Source: Spirochaetota bacterium
GTDB lineage: Bacteria; Spirochaetota; UBA4802; UBA5550
Length of the DNA: 64,000 nt
Reading direction: 5' to 3'
NCBI GenBank assembly: GCA_017999915.1
Contig: JAGNKX010000001.1
Location: forward strand, 496,001-560,000
The notes below the pieces were generated by a model that was not told where the DNA came from, made no database searches, and was given only the letters and a program-made list of their open reading frames with translations. Of the stretch, positions 1-7,737 are shown in pieces. The first letter of the stretch is position 1; each line of letters opens with the position of its first letter. Made by a program: the position numbers and the translations under genes.

Positions 1-1
1 A

Positions 2-976
2 CGCCATGACCCTGATTATGAAGCCATTACCGGGGGCATCAAGATCTTCGCCTGGGGCCTTTTCAAAAAAACGGTCATAGCCGACCGAGTCGCCATAGTG
101 GTCAATGAAGTATACGGCCGCCCCGGCCATTACCACGGCATTTATTTCCTCCTCGCCACGTTCTTCTTTGCGGTACAGCTCTATTCCGATTTTTCCGGAT
201 ACACCGACATGGCCCGCGGATCGGCCCGTATATTCGGTTTCAGGCTGATGGAGAATTTCAAGCTTCCCTACGGGGCCGGCTCGATCGCCGAATTCTGGAG
301 AAGATGGCATATATCCCTCTCTACATGGTTTCGGGATTATCTCTATATTCCTCTCGGAGGCAACCGTGTCCCCAGGGTGCGCCATTCGGTCAATATCATG
401 ACGACCTTTCTCGCAAGCGGTCTTTGGCATGGAGCGAACGGGACCTTCGTTGCCTGGGGAGCTCTCCATGGCGCCTTTGTCGTCACCGGCTTATGGACAG
501 ATCCCCTTCGAGAGCGTCTGGCCGGGATAGCAGGGCTTAAAAGGCTGCCACAGTGCCGAAAAGCATTGCGAGTAATAGCAACAGGGACCCTGGTCCTTTT
601 TGCCTGGGTCCTTTTCAGATCCGGCACCCTCTCCGAAGCCATCAATATATATTCCAGCATTTTCTCCGGCCTGGCAGATATCATCACCTCAGTTGCGGCT
701 GCGGACACGGCGCGGCTGAAATCGATCACTGATATAGCCAGGGGAAACCAGATACTCGGATTTTCAAGGGAAACATACCGGCCGGAGATGGTCATTACGG
801 TCTTTTCGATACTTGCGCTCTGGCTGTTCAATACTCTCCATAAGCATGGTGACGTGTGGGAAATCCTTTCACGGAAATCCCGGTTTGTGCGCTGGTCTTT
901 CTATTTTTTTATAGCAGCAGGGATTTTATTTTTCGGCATGTTCACAAAGGATCAATTTATTTATTTCAGGTTCTGA
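2..976 (+). CDS. MBOAT family O-acyltransferase, AlgI-like (5' end cut by window)
   Basis: Membrane-bound O-acyltransferase that probably moves acetyl groups across the inner membrane to an exported polysaccharide, like alginate acetylase AlgI. The reading frame is open from base 2, so the N-terminus lies outside the window; 324 residues are visible. Seen: the family hallmark FWRRWHISLSTWFRDYLYIP followed by the LGGNR stretch, then ASGLWHGANGTFVAWG, which holds the invariant MBOAT histidine (GLWHG). Several hydrophobic segments follow to the C-terminus. The stop at 974-976 is followed two bases later by the SGNH-like gene, the usual pairing of an MBOAT with a periplasmic SGNH partner. The family assignment is firm; the acetylated polymer is unknown. 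Confidence 0.9.
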   Translation, partial: RHDPDYEAITGGIKIFAWGLFKKTVIADRVAIVVNEVYGRPGHYHGIYFLLATFFFAVQLYSDFSGYTDMARGSARIFGFRLMENFKLPYGAGSIAEFWRRWHISLSTWFRDYLYIPLGGNRVPRVRHSVNIMTTFLASGLWHGANGTFVAWGALHGAFVVTGLWTDPLRERLAGIAGLKRLPQCRKALRVIATGTLVLFAWVLFRSGTLSEAINIYSSIFSGLADIITSVAAADTARLKSITDIARGNQILGFSRETYRPEMVITVFSILALWLFNTLHKHGDVWEILSRKSRFVRWSFYFFIAAGILFFGMFTKDQFIYFRF

Positions 977-978
977 TA

Positions 979-2007
979 GTGCGGATCTTTCATCATTTAT
1001 CGCTCAAGGTTAAACTGGATAAAACATTGAGAGTCCTCCTCCATATCATGCAGAAAGGAATTATCATGTTCCTGCTTTTAGCGCTCTGCACGCTCATTGT
1101 CTGGTCAGTTCCCGGAGACTACAACCATGACCTGGCTGCTCTCGTGAACAAGCGTGATATGCTGAATTCGGCAAAATCCCCGAGAATAATCTTTATCGGC
1201 GGAAGCAACCTGATAACCCTTGACAGCGCTCGACTGGAGCTTGAATTGAAAAAAACCGGGAACAACTACTATTCAGTCATCAACATGGGTCTCTGGGGCG
1301 GCTTAAGCATGGAACGGTATCTGGATGAATTGAAGCCCTATCTTGCTCCGGGCGATATTGTCGTTATTTGCCAGGAATATGGCACGCTGCTTAGCTCAAA
1401 TTTTTTCAAATATATCAGAGAGAATGAGGAAGCAAATGAATTCTTTTTTCTTATGAAATCGCGGAGAAGTATAGTAACCGACTGGCAGCTTGTCGACATC
1501 GCCGATGATATTAAATACATCATCCTTCTCAATCAGTTGAAGATTAAAACATACCTGCACGTGCTCATAGACGATAATTTCGCTCACATCTTCACCGGCG
1601 GTTTCTACCGTTACGCAGACAATTACACTATCCATGGCGACAGAAAGAAATCCTTCAAGATCATGAGACCCCTGGGAGAACAGGGCGCCCGGTTTGAGGA
1701 GCCGGATGCAAAGAACCTTCTCTATCTAAAGAATTTTGCCTGTTATGGTCGAGCCCGTAACATCAGGGTATTTTTTTCATTTCCTCCCTTTCCCGAGAGA
1801 GAGTACAGCCTTAATAAAGCTCGCATTGATTCTCTTGTCCATGTCATCGGCCAAGACCTGGGCATGGTCATCCTGACCATGCCGGGAACAACGGTGTATC
1901 CGGAAACATGTTTTGCAGACACGGTCAATCACCTGCAATCCCGTTGTGAAAGGATGAGGACAGCTGCACTGATTAAGCAATTGAGGATTCACATGACCCT
2001 CCCCTGA
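979..2007 (+). CDS. SGNH/AlgX-like acyltransferase partner protein
   Basis: Likely membrane-anchored, periplasmic SGNH-type protein working with the upstream MBOAT protein in polysaccharide acetylation. I chose GTG 979, directly after the upstream stop; ATG at 1048 or 1066 are alternatives. Product about 342 aa with one N-terminal hydrophobic segment (about residues 26-43). The block FIGGSN (about 72-77) looks like the SGNH nucleophile region. A C-terminal DTVNHL resembles the D..H catalytic block of SGNH/DltD-like proteins. Overall similarity to a named family is weak, so the function rests on these two motifs plus the coupling to the MBOAT gene. Confidence 0.6.
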   Translation: MRIFHHLSLKVKLDKTLRVLLHIMQKGIIMFLLLALCTLIVWSVPGDYNHDLAALVNKRDMLNSAKSPRIIFIGGSNLITLDSARLELELKKTGNNYYSVINMGLWGGLSMERYLDELKPYLAPGDIVVICQEYGTLLSSNFFKYIRENEEANEFFFLMKSRRSIVTDWQLVDIADDIKYIILLNQLKIKTYLHVLIDDNFAHIFTGGFYRYADNYTIHGDRKKSFKIMRPLGEQGARFEEPDAKNLLYLKNFACYGRARNIRVFFSFPPFPEREYSLNKARIDSLVHVIGQDLGMVILTMPGTTVYPETCFADTVNHLQSRCERMRTAALIKQLRIHMTLP

Positions 2008-2115
2008 GCGCTAACCATCATGGATTGCACTGAACGCTTATTATCTCCCGGATTCATTTTTTTCATTGACGGTACACAATCATTCAACTAAGTCATCTTC
2101 TGGAGTGATCAAATC

Positions 2116-3255
2116 ATGATAATAGGCGTTGACGCGTACTATCTCTATGCCGAGCATATCGACGGGCTCGGAAACTATCTCCTGAGGCTTTTAAAGGAGC
2201 TGTCCCGCATCGACCGGGAAAACGAGTATTTCCTGTACACCCCCGGCATTTCTCACAGTGAGTATGCCGAGGCGATTCTTGCCAACCCCCGCTTCACTTT
2301 GCGTCAGATACCCGGCATCCTTACGGGAAAGCGGCGTTTCTGGCTCCAGAGCCCTTCCCTGAAAAGACAGATCCTGAGCGACGGCGTGGAATTATTTTTC
2401 GCCGGCGCCGAGTATTTCCCCCTGTTTCTTCCCAAAAGGGTCACGGTAGCGACAACGATCCATGACGTGGCCTTCAAGGCAATACCTGAGGCCATTTCCC
2501 TTGCCAACAGCATCTTCTATAATTACTTCTTCCCGTTTTTTATAAGAAGGTCGGATTATTTTTTTACTGTATCCCATCATTCAAAAAAAGAGATGGTGAC
2601 CTACCTGGGCATCGCCGATGAAAAAATCTCCGTGGTCTACAACGGCATCGAGCTTGAAAATTTTCCCCCCGCAAAAAAAGCCGAGAAAAAGAATTACATA
2701 CTCTTCGTGGGGACCCTGCAGCCGCGAAAAAACCTTCTGAACCTGGTCCAGGCCTTTGCCCGCGTTGCCGGCGACATCGACTCTGACCTTGTCATCGTGG
2801 GAGGAAGCGGATGGAAGAACACTCCCCTCCGCGACCTGATCGATCGCCTCAACGATCCGGTCAGGAAGAGGATTATCTTCAAGGGATACGTGGCCGGCGA
2901 CACCCTCGCGGCGCTCTACCGGGAAGCGAAGGTCTTCGCCCTTCCCTCCCTCCATGAGGGCTTCTGCCTGCCCATACTGGAAGCCATGGCATCGGGGACC
3001 GCGGTCCTTACGGCGAGAAGCACCGCCATTCCGGAGGTATTCGGCGATGCCGTGGTTTATGCCGATCCTCTTTCTCCGGTGGATATCGCGGATAAACTCC
3101 GCGATCTGGTACAGAGCGAAAAAAAGCGCCTCACCCTTCAAAACAAGGGCCTTGCCCTTTCAAAAAAGTATGACGTGCGAAACCAGGCCGAAGGCTACCG
3201 TGCCTGTTTTAAAAAAATTGCCGCCATGACCGGCACGCGTAAGGTGGTTTCATGA
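2116..3255 (+). CDS. GT4-family glycosyltransferase (first of three)
   Basis: Retaining GT-B glycosyltransferase of family GT4, expected to use a nucleotide-activated sugar in the cytoplasm to build a surface glycan. The N-terminus MIIGVDAYYL is a GT-B Rossmann strand. The C-terminal half has LFVGTLQPRKNL and HEGFCLPILEAMASG with the E-x7-E pattern, then IPEVFGDAV. 379 aa is normal for the family. A GGAG at 2102-2105 serves the ATG. The stop overlaps the next start (ATGA at 3252), so the two are translationally coupled. It is paralogous to the next two genes. Donor and acceptor cannot be read from sequence. Confidence 0.88.
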   Translation: MIIGVDAYYLYAEHIDGLGNYLLRLLKELSRIDRENEYFLYTPGISHSEYAEAILANPRFTLRQIPGILTGKRRFWLQSPSLKRQILSDGVELFFAGAEYFPLFLPKRVTVATTIHDVAFKAIPEAISLANSIFYNYFFPFFIRRSDYFFTVSHHSKKEMVTYLGIADEKISVVYNGIELENFPPAKKAEKKNYILFVGTLQPRKNLLNLVQAFARVAGDIDSDLVIVGGSGWKNTPLRDLIDRLNDPVRKRIIFKGYVAGDTLAALYREAKVFALPSLHEGFCLPILEAMASGTAVLTARSTAIPEVFGDAVVYADPLSPVDIADKLRDLVQSEKKRLTLQNKGLALSKKYDVRNQAEGYRACFKKIAAMTGTRKVVS

Positions 3256-4364
3256 ATATAGTCATAAATGCCCGGGTTTTGAACGAGAGAAAGGGAGGTC
3301 CGGCGCGGTATACCATGAATGTTATCAGGGAGCTTGCGGCCATTGACAGGACGAACCGGTATCACATTCTCATGTACGATTCCATGGATTTCACCTTTCC
3401 CCTGCCTGATAATTTTACCGTTAAAATCGTCCCGCTCCGTTCCAAGATATTATTCGATTACCTGTTTCTTCCCCTGTTCTCGTGGCGTAACCGCATCGAT
3501 CTCTTCCTCTTCCCCAAGAACACCTTTTCGCCGCTGGTGCGGGGAAAAAAGATTCCCGTGTACCATGACATCGTGTATTTCGAGGATTTCGATTTCCGCG
3601 AATTCAAGTTTTTCGATAATCTCCACCATAAATTGATGATCCCGGTCGCGGCCCGGCTTTCCAGGATCGACCTTACCGTTTCGGATTTTACCGCGTCGCG
3701 GATGAAGGAGCTCCTGCGCATTGGGCCGGAAAAGATCCGCGTCGTCAAGGAGGGCGTGGAGCCCCATTTCAAGAAGATCACCGACGCGAAGAAGCTTAAA
3801 AAAACCAGGGACAAGTACCGGTTGAAGACGCCTTTCTTTTTTTACGCCGGCTCCCTGAGCCCCCGGAAAAACATGGTAAACCTCATCAGGGCCTTTATCA
3901 AGATCAAGGACATCATCCCCCACGTGATCTATTTTACCGGCGGCGATTCATGGCTCGACACGGAAGTCCATGACATGATCGTGGCCAACGGCCTTGAGGA
4001 ACGCATCATCAAGCTCGGATTCATCAGCGAGGAGGAGCTGGTGATCATGTACAATCTCGCTGACTGCTACCTGTATCCTTCCCTCTACGAGGGCTTCGGC
4101 CTTCCGATACTGGAAGCCCAGGCGTGCGGCTGCCCGGTCATCACCAGCAATGTTTCCAGCTGCCCCGAAGTTGCCGGCGACGGCGCTCTCTATGTCAATC
4201 CCCGCGATATCGACGACATGGCCTCCGCCATGATACGCATCGTGAAGGATGTTAAACTGAAAAAGAGGCTTATCGCGGCGGGCCTTAAAAACTGCCGTCG
4301 CTTCACCTGGGAAAAAACAGCCCGGGGAATACTGGATGTTTTTAACGAATGCGTCACGCGATGA
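3252..4364 (+). CDS. GT4-family glycosyltransferase (second of three)
   Basis: Second tandem GT4 glycosyltransferase, 370 aa, starting MNIVINARVL and sharing the layout of its neighbours. Family signatures seen are FYAGSLSPRKNM and YEGFGLPILEAQACGCPVIT, giving the E-x7-E motif, then CPEVAGDGALYV. The start overlaps the stop of the upstream gene by 4 bp, and its own stop is overlapped by a possible start of the next gene at 4361, so this is a tightly coupled operon. Probably successive sugar transfers during assembly of one surface glycan; the sugars are unknown. Confidence 0.88.
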   Translation: MNIVINARVLNERKGGPARYTMNVIRELAAIDRTNRYHILMYDSMDFTFPLPDNFTVKIVPLRSKILFDYLFLPLFSWRNRIDLFLFPKNTFSPLVRGKKIPVYHDIVYFEDFDFREFKFFDNLHHKLMIPVAARLSRIDLTVSDFTASRMKELLRIGPEKIRVVKEGVEPHFKKITDAKKLKKTRDKYRLKTPFFFYAGSLSPRKNMVNLIRAFIKIKDIIPHVIYFTGGDSWLDTEVHDMIVANGLEERIIKLGFISEEELVIMYNLADCYLYPSLYEGFGLPILEAQACGCPVITSNVSSCPEVAGDGALYVNPRDIDDMASAMIRIVKDVKLKKRLIAAGLKNCRRFTWEKTARGILDVFNECVTR

Positions 4365-4405
4365 TTGAAATGCGCAATACAGAAAAGCGCCGCCGGAGCC
4401 GGCAA

Positions 4406-5641
4406 ATGAGAATTGCCGTGGAAGCCCACGCCCTCAGCGACGACAAGCTCACCGGGGTCGGCAAGGTCATTCTTCACTACCTGAACGAGCTCCAGATGCT
4501 GGACCGCGAAAATGAATATTTTATCTACACCATGGATGATCTGAAGCATGTCACCGTGACCGGTCCCCGGTGGCGCCATATCCAGTTCAATTATCTCCTT
4601 AAGCGCCTCCGCCTGAAGGTGACTTCCACATGGCTCCGGCTGAAATCGGAAAACGAAAAAAAGAAAAGCATTCTTTGCGTGACGGGGATTATCTGCTGCC
4701 GCGTGATAAAGATCTTTGTGAGTCTTCTCGATGATTTTGTCTATTCCTTCAAGGTCGTTTCATCCCTCAGGGACAATCAAGTGGATATCTACCTGGGAAC
4801 CTCCACCTATTTTTATCCATACTTCTTTCTTTCCCCGGTGAAAAAGGCCGGGATACTCTATGACCTTGTCTGGAAGCTTTATCCCGGGACCATGGAATTC
4901 GGCAACAAGATACGGATGAAGCTCTTCACCCTGCGGAACATGAAAAAAATGGATCTCCTCGTATCGATATCGGAAAACACGAAAAAAGACGCACGGGAGC
5001 TGTTGGGCATAACGACACGCATCGACGCGATACCCCTGGCGGCGGATCCGGTTATTTATTATCCGGCTTCCCAACAGTCCATTACAGCCATACGGAAAAA
5101 GCACGGCATAACAAAAAAATTTATTCTCTCGGTATGCACCCTGGAACCGAGAAAGAACCTCAAGGCCCTGCTCCAGGCATATCGTACTATGCCAAGCCGC
5201 CGGGATTACCAGCTGGTCCTGGTGGGAATGACCGGCTGGGTCATTGCCGATCTCTTCAAGGACATCGCTTCTTCGGACATCCGGGATAACATCCTGGTAA
5301 CCGGGTATGTGGCAAATGAGGAATTGGCCCCCCTCTATACCGGAGCGGAGCTCTTTCTGTTCCCCTCCCTGTATGAGGGATTCGGCCTCCCGGTCCTTGA
5401 GGCCATGCAGTGCGGATGCCCGGTCATAACGTCGAATTCATCGTCAATTCCGGAAGTGGCGGGCGACGCTGCCATCCTGATCGATCCTGAAGACGTGGAA
5501 ACACTGTCCGCGACCATGGAACAGGTTTTAAATAATCAAACACTGCGTAAAAACCTTTCCCGAATGGGGCTGAAGCGTTCCAAGCTCTTTTCCTGGGAAA
5601 AGGCGGCGCGTACCCTCTTGAAGAGCCTCGAATCGTTGTGA
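4406..5641 (+). CDS. GT4-family glycosyltransferase (third of three)
   Basis: Third tandem GT4 enzyme. I placed the start at ATG 4406 (MRIAVEAHAL) because it lines up with the N-termini of the two paralogues and has a GGAG 8 bp upstream; longer in-frame starts at 4349 or 4361 would overlap the previous gene. 411 aa, longer than its neighbours owing to a basic insertion around residues 65-115. Signatures: SVCTLEPRKNL, YEGFGLPVLEAMQCGCPVIT (E-x7-E) and IPEVAGDAAIL. Last gene before a 370-bp gap, so it probably ends the glycosyltransferase operon. Confidence 0.87.
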   Translation: MRIAVEAHALSDDKLTGVGKVILHYLNELQMLDRENEYFIYTMDDLKHVTVTGPRWRHIQFNYLLKRLRLKVTSTWLRLKSENEKKKSILCVTGIICCRVIKIFVSLLDDFVYSFKVVSSLRDNQVDIYLGTSTYFYPYFFLSPVKKAGILYDLVWKLYPGTMEFGNKIRMKLFTLRNMKKMDLLVSISENTKKDARELLGITTRIDAIPLAADPVIYYPASQQSITAIRKKHGITKKFILSVCTLEPRKNLKALLQAYRTMPSRRDYQLVLVGMTGWVIADLFKDIASSDIRDNILVTGYVANEELAPLYTGAELFLFPSLYEGFGLPVLEAMQCGCPVITSNSSSIPEVAGDAAILIDPEDVETLSATMEQVLNNQTLRKNLSRMGLKRSKLFSWEKAARTLLKSLESL

Positions 5642-6013
5642 TAATAAGCACGGTCTCAGGCACCCCATAATATTGTTTTGGATGAGAATAAAACAAATGG
5701 CATCGGTTTATCCAGGATAGAGTTGCTTCAACGATGTTAATTCTGTTGAAGTTCTAATTTTTCTTGACATTAATCATAATTATTCAAGAATTTCTGACAA
5801 GAAGTTATTACCGAGTATTAATTTGCGAAAAGAAAAAAAGAATTTCGCTGGATTAGAGACTTCCCTTGAACCTTCCGGCAATCAGCCTTGTCAACGGGAG
5901 CTTCATTTATTTCTCCGGAACGGTGAATCTTCCAGCCATTGTCGCCGACTCGCATCTTGTAATTTTCGTAATCATTCCAGACATGTTTACAAATCTGAAA
6001 CCGGAGTAAATCC
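5642..6013. other. Intergenic gap of 372 bp with one dyad, no supported gene
   Basis: Separates the glycosyltransferase genes from the cytidylyltransferase gene. The only structure I see is the TTCTTGA/TCAAGAA inverted repeat at 5761-5790 (listed separately). Short open frames on both strands between 5818 and 6024 lack ribosome sites and recognisable products; I do not call them genes. A decayed gene cannot be excluded. Confidence 0.5.
5761..5790. promoter_or_regulatory. Inverted repeat TTCTTGA-N16-TCAAGAA with embedded TTGACA
   Basis: Perfect 7-bp arms (5761-5767 and 5784-5790) around an AT-rich spacer. A consensus-like TTGACA (5764-5769) overlaps the left arm, but no good -10 hexamer follows at 16-18 bp. 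It could be an operator or a weak promoter for the downstream cytidylyltransferase-SDR pair. Confidence 0.35.
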
Positions 6014-6718
6014 ATGAATCGCATCTACACAATCATTCTTGCCGGCGGACGGGGATTGCGCCTTGGCGGGAAAACCCCCAAGCAATTCCTTCCTCTTGGA
6101 TCAAAGCCGATCATTGCCTGGTCCCTCGAACTGTGCCAGCAGCTCCCCGAGGTCGACCATATCATTACGGTTATACCCGAGGAATTCACAGCCCAGATAC
6201 ATTCGATAGTAACCGACCATGGCATCACGAAACATATAAAGACCGTTCCCGGCGGTTCAACGCGGCAGGAATCGGCCTTTAATGCCATCACGTCGGTCGA
6301 TTACGCCGAAGACGACATACTGATTTTCCATGACGCGGCGCGGCCCTTCGTGAGTCAGGAGATCATGCTCCGCTGCATCGCCGGCATACGCGACCATGGG
6401 GCTGCGGCAGCCTATGTCCCCGTCCATGACACTATTGCCGAAATCGACAATGACTTTGTCACCTCCGTGCCTCTTCGGGACAGGTTGTACTATGCGCAGA
6501 CCCCCCAGGGGTTCCGTTATTCCATCATCAAGGACGCCCATGACAAAGCCCGCGCCAGGTCCCTTGCCTCCACCGACGATGTGAGCCTGGTCCTTGCGAC
6601 CGGCGCCAATGTCAGGATGATAGACGGGGACTACTCGAATTTTAAAATAACGACGGATTATGATTATCAAACGGCCTGCAGCATTGCGGAAACATTTCAT
6701 GACAATTCCCGGAGATGA
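6014..6718 (+). CDS. ispD: IspD/TarI-type cytidylyltransferase
   Basis: CTP-dependent cytidylyltransferase of 234 aa. It is either IspD, making CDP-methylerythritol in the MEP isoprenoid pathway, or a TarI-like polyol-phosphate cytidylyltransferase. Seen: AGGRGLRLGGKTPKQFLPLG near the N-terminus, PGGSTRQES, FHDAARPFV, VHDTI, QTPQGFRY, TDDVSLV and FKITTDYD, all conserved across both subfamilies. The next gene is an SDR (4-bp ATGA overlap) and the upstream genes are glycosyltransferases. Cytidylyltransferase-SDR pairs also occur in ribitol-phosphate synthesis, so the IspD label is not secure. No other MEP gene is in the window. The ATG has no strong ribosome site. Confidence 0.75.
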   Translation: MNRIYTIILAGGRGLRLGGKTPKQFLPLGSKPIIAWSLELCQQLPEVDHIITVIPEEFTAQIHSIVTDHGITKHIKTVPGGSTRQESAFNAITSVDYAEDDILIFHDAARPFVSQEIMLRCIAGIRDHGAAAAYVPVHDTIAEIDNDFVTSVPLRDRLYYAQTPQGFRYSIIKDAHDKARARSLASTDDVSLVLATGANVRMIDGDYSNFKITTDYDYQTACSIAETFHDNSRR

Positions 6719-7536
6719 CGATGAAAACAGCAATTCAATGTGCCAATAAAATGACCGCCCTGGTCACCGGGGCATCCTCGGGCCTGGGAGAGTCCTTTGC
6801 CCGTGACCTTGCCCGGCGGGGACATGACATGGTCCTGACCAGTGAAAACCGGAAAGAACTGAAGCGGGTTCAGGCGGATATATCCTCCCGGTACCACACC
6901 TCCGTATCCATATTGGAAATGAATCTATTCGACGCCGATTCCGCGGACCGCATATTTGACTGGTGCAGAAAAAAAAACATCTCCATCGATATCCTCATCA
7001 ATTGCGCCGGCATATACCTGAACATAGAACGCGAGATGGCAGATATCCGGAGCATTGAACAGGTCATCAATCTCCACGTCCTTTCCCTGACGAAGCTCTG
7101 CTTCCTGTTTTGCAGGCCCATGATGGAGCGCCGCCGCGGATACATCCTGAATGTCTCCTCCATCAATTCTGAGTTCCCCGACCCTGCGTCGATGACCTAC
7201 GGTCCGACAAAAAGATATATTCTTTCCTTAACTGAATCGCTTCACTGCGAGCTGAAGGAGCGCAACATCCATGTGACCTGCCTGACACCGGGAGGCATCA
7301 GGACGAATTTTTTCACCGCCAATGATGTCTTTATTCCGCCGGCCATACGCCATACCCTCATCTCTTCCGAGGCCTGTGCGAAAAAAGCCGTTGACGCCCT
7401 GTTCCGCGGCAAGGCCCGCATCACGCCGGGAATGACCGGCAAGGTCCAATCATTGCTTCTACGGTTAGTCACGCGTCCATCAACTTATCCGTTGATTAAA
7501 AAAACGTATTTCGCGATGAAAATGAAGTCCAATTGA
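6715..7536 (+). CDS. Short-chain dehydrogenase/reductase (SDR)
   Basis: Classical SDR oxidoreductase of 273 aa using NAD(P)H. The cofactor motif TGASSGLG is at about residues 20-27, NCAG follows, and the catalytic set is NVSSINS with Tyr in the position of Y-x3-K (MTYGPTKRYI). The fit to Y-x3-K is good: Tyr then Lys four residues later. The start ATG 6715 overlaps the upstream stop; ATG 6721 is equally possible. Coupled to the cytidylyltransferase, so it may reduce a sugar or polyol-phosphate precursor, but the substrate is unknown. A terminator-like hairpin follows 78 bp downstream. Confidence 0.85.
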   Translation: MTMKTAIQCANKMTALVTGASSGLGESFARDLARRGHDMVLTSENRKELKRVQADISSRYHTSVSILEMNLFDADSADRIFDWCRKKNISIDILINCAGIYLNIEREMADIRSIEQVINLHVLSLTKLCFLFCRPMMERRRGYILNVSSINSEFPDPASMTYGPTKRYILSLTESLHCELKERNIHVTCLTPGGIRTNFFTANDVFIPPAIRHTLISSEACAKKAVDALFRGKARITPGMTGKVQSLLLRLVTRPSTYPLIKKTYFAMKMKSN

Positions 7537-7580
7537 CCTTCAAAAACCAGGCCCTAACCATGGGCCTATCATTAAAAAAC

Positions 7581-7609
7581 TTGACAGGGAGTTTCGCCCA
7601 AACTATCTG
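7581..7609 (+). promoter_or_regulatory. Candidate sigma-70 promoter
   Basis: TTGACA (7581-7586), 17-bp spacer, TATCTG (7604-7609). The -35 is perfect and the -10 is weak. Transcription would begin at or inside the hairpin at 7614-7645, so either the promoter is spurious or the AroC-like gene has an attenuator right at its 5' end. Confidence 0.35.
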
Positions 7610-7613
7610 TCAT

Positions 7614-7645
7614 AAAATCCCCCGCAGCATGCTACGGGGGATTTT
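7614..7645 (+). terminator. Strong GC-rich hairpin, probable terminator of the SDR operon
   Basis: Perfect 11-bp stem AAAATCCCCCG (7614-7624) / CGGGGGATTTT (7635-7645), with a 10-nt loop that itself contains the palindrome AGCATGCT. The A/T ends make it usable in either direction, although only four T follow the stem. Confidence 0.65.
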
Positions 7646-7660
7646 GTCGAATAATGTTTT

Positions 7661-7705
7661 GCGTGCTCCCGTCTTCGGAGCAGAGCTCCGGGGATGAAAG
7701 CACGC
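7661..7705 (+). promoter_or_regulatory. Structured RNA leader upstream of the AroC homologue
   Basis: Nested dyads: outer stem GCGTGCT (7661-7667) / AGCACGC (7699-7705), inner hairpin CGGAGC-aga-GCTCCG (7676-7690). It ends 32 nt before the start codon. The arrangement suggests a folded 5' leader; no known riboswitch class is recognised. Confidence 0.45.
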
Positions 7706-7737
7706 TGCGATCAAATTGTCCTCCTCGAGGTATTGTC

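Noticed and set aside
5818..6024. Short open frames on both strands in the gap before the cytidylyltransferase
   Set aside because: Under 70 codons, no ribosome sites, no similarity I can recognise; they overlap each other.
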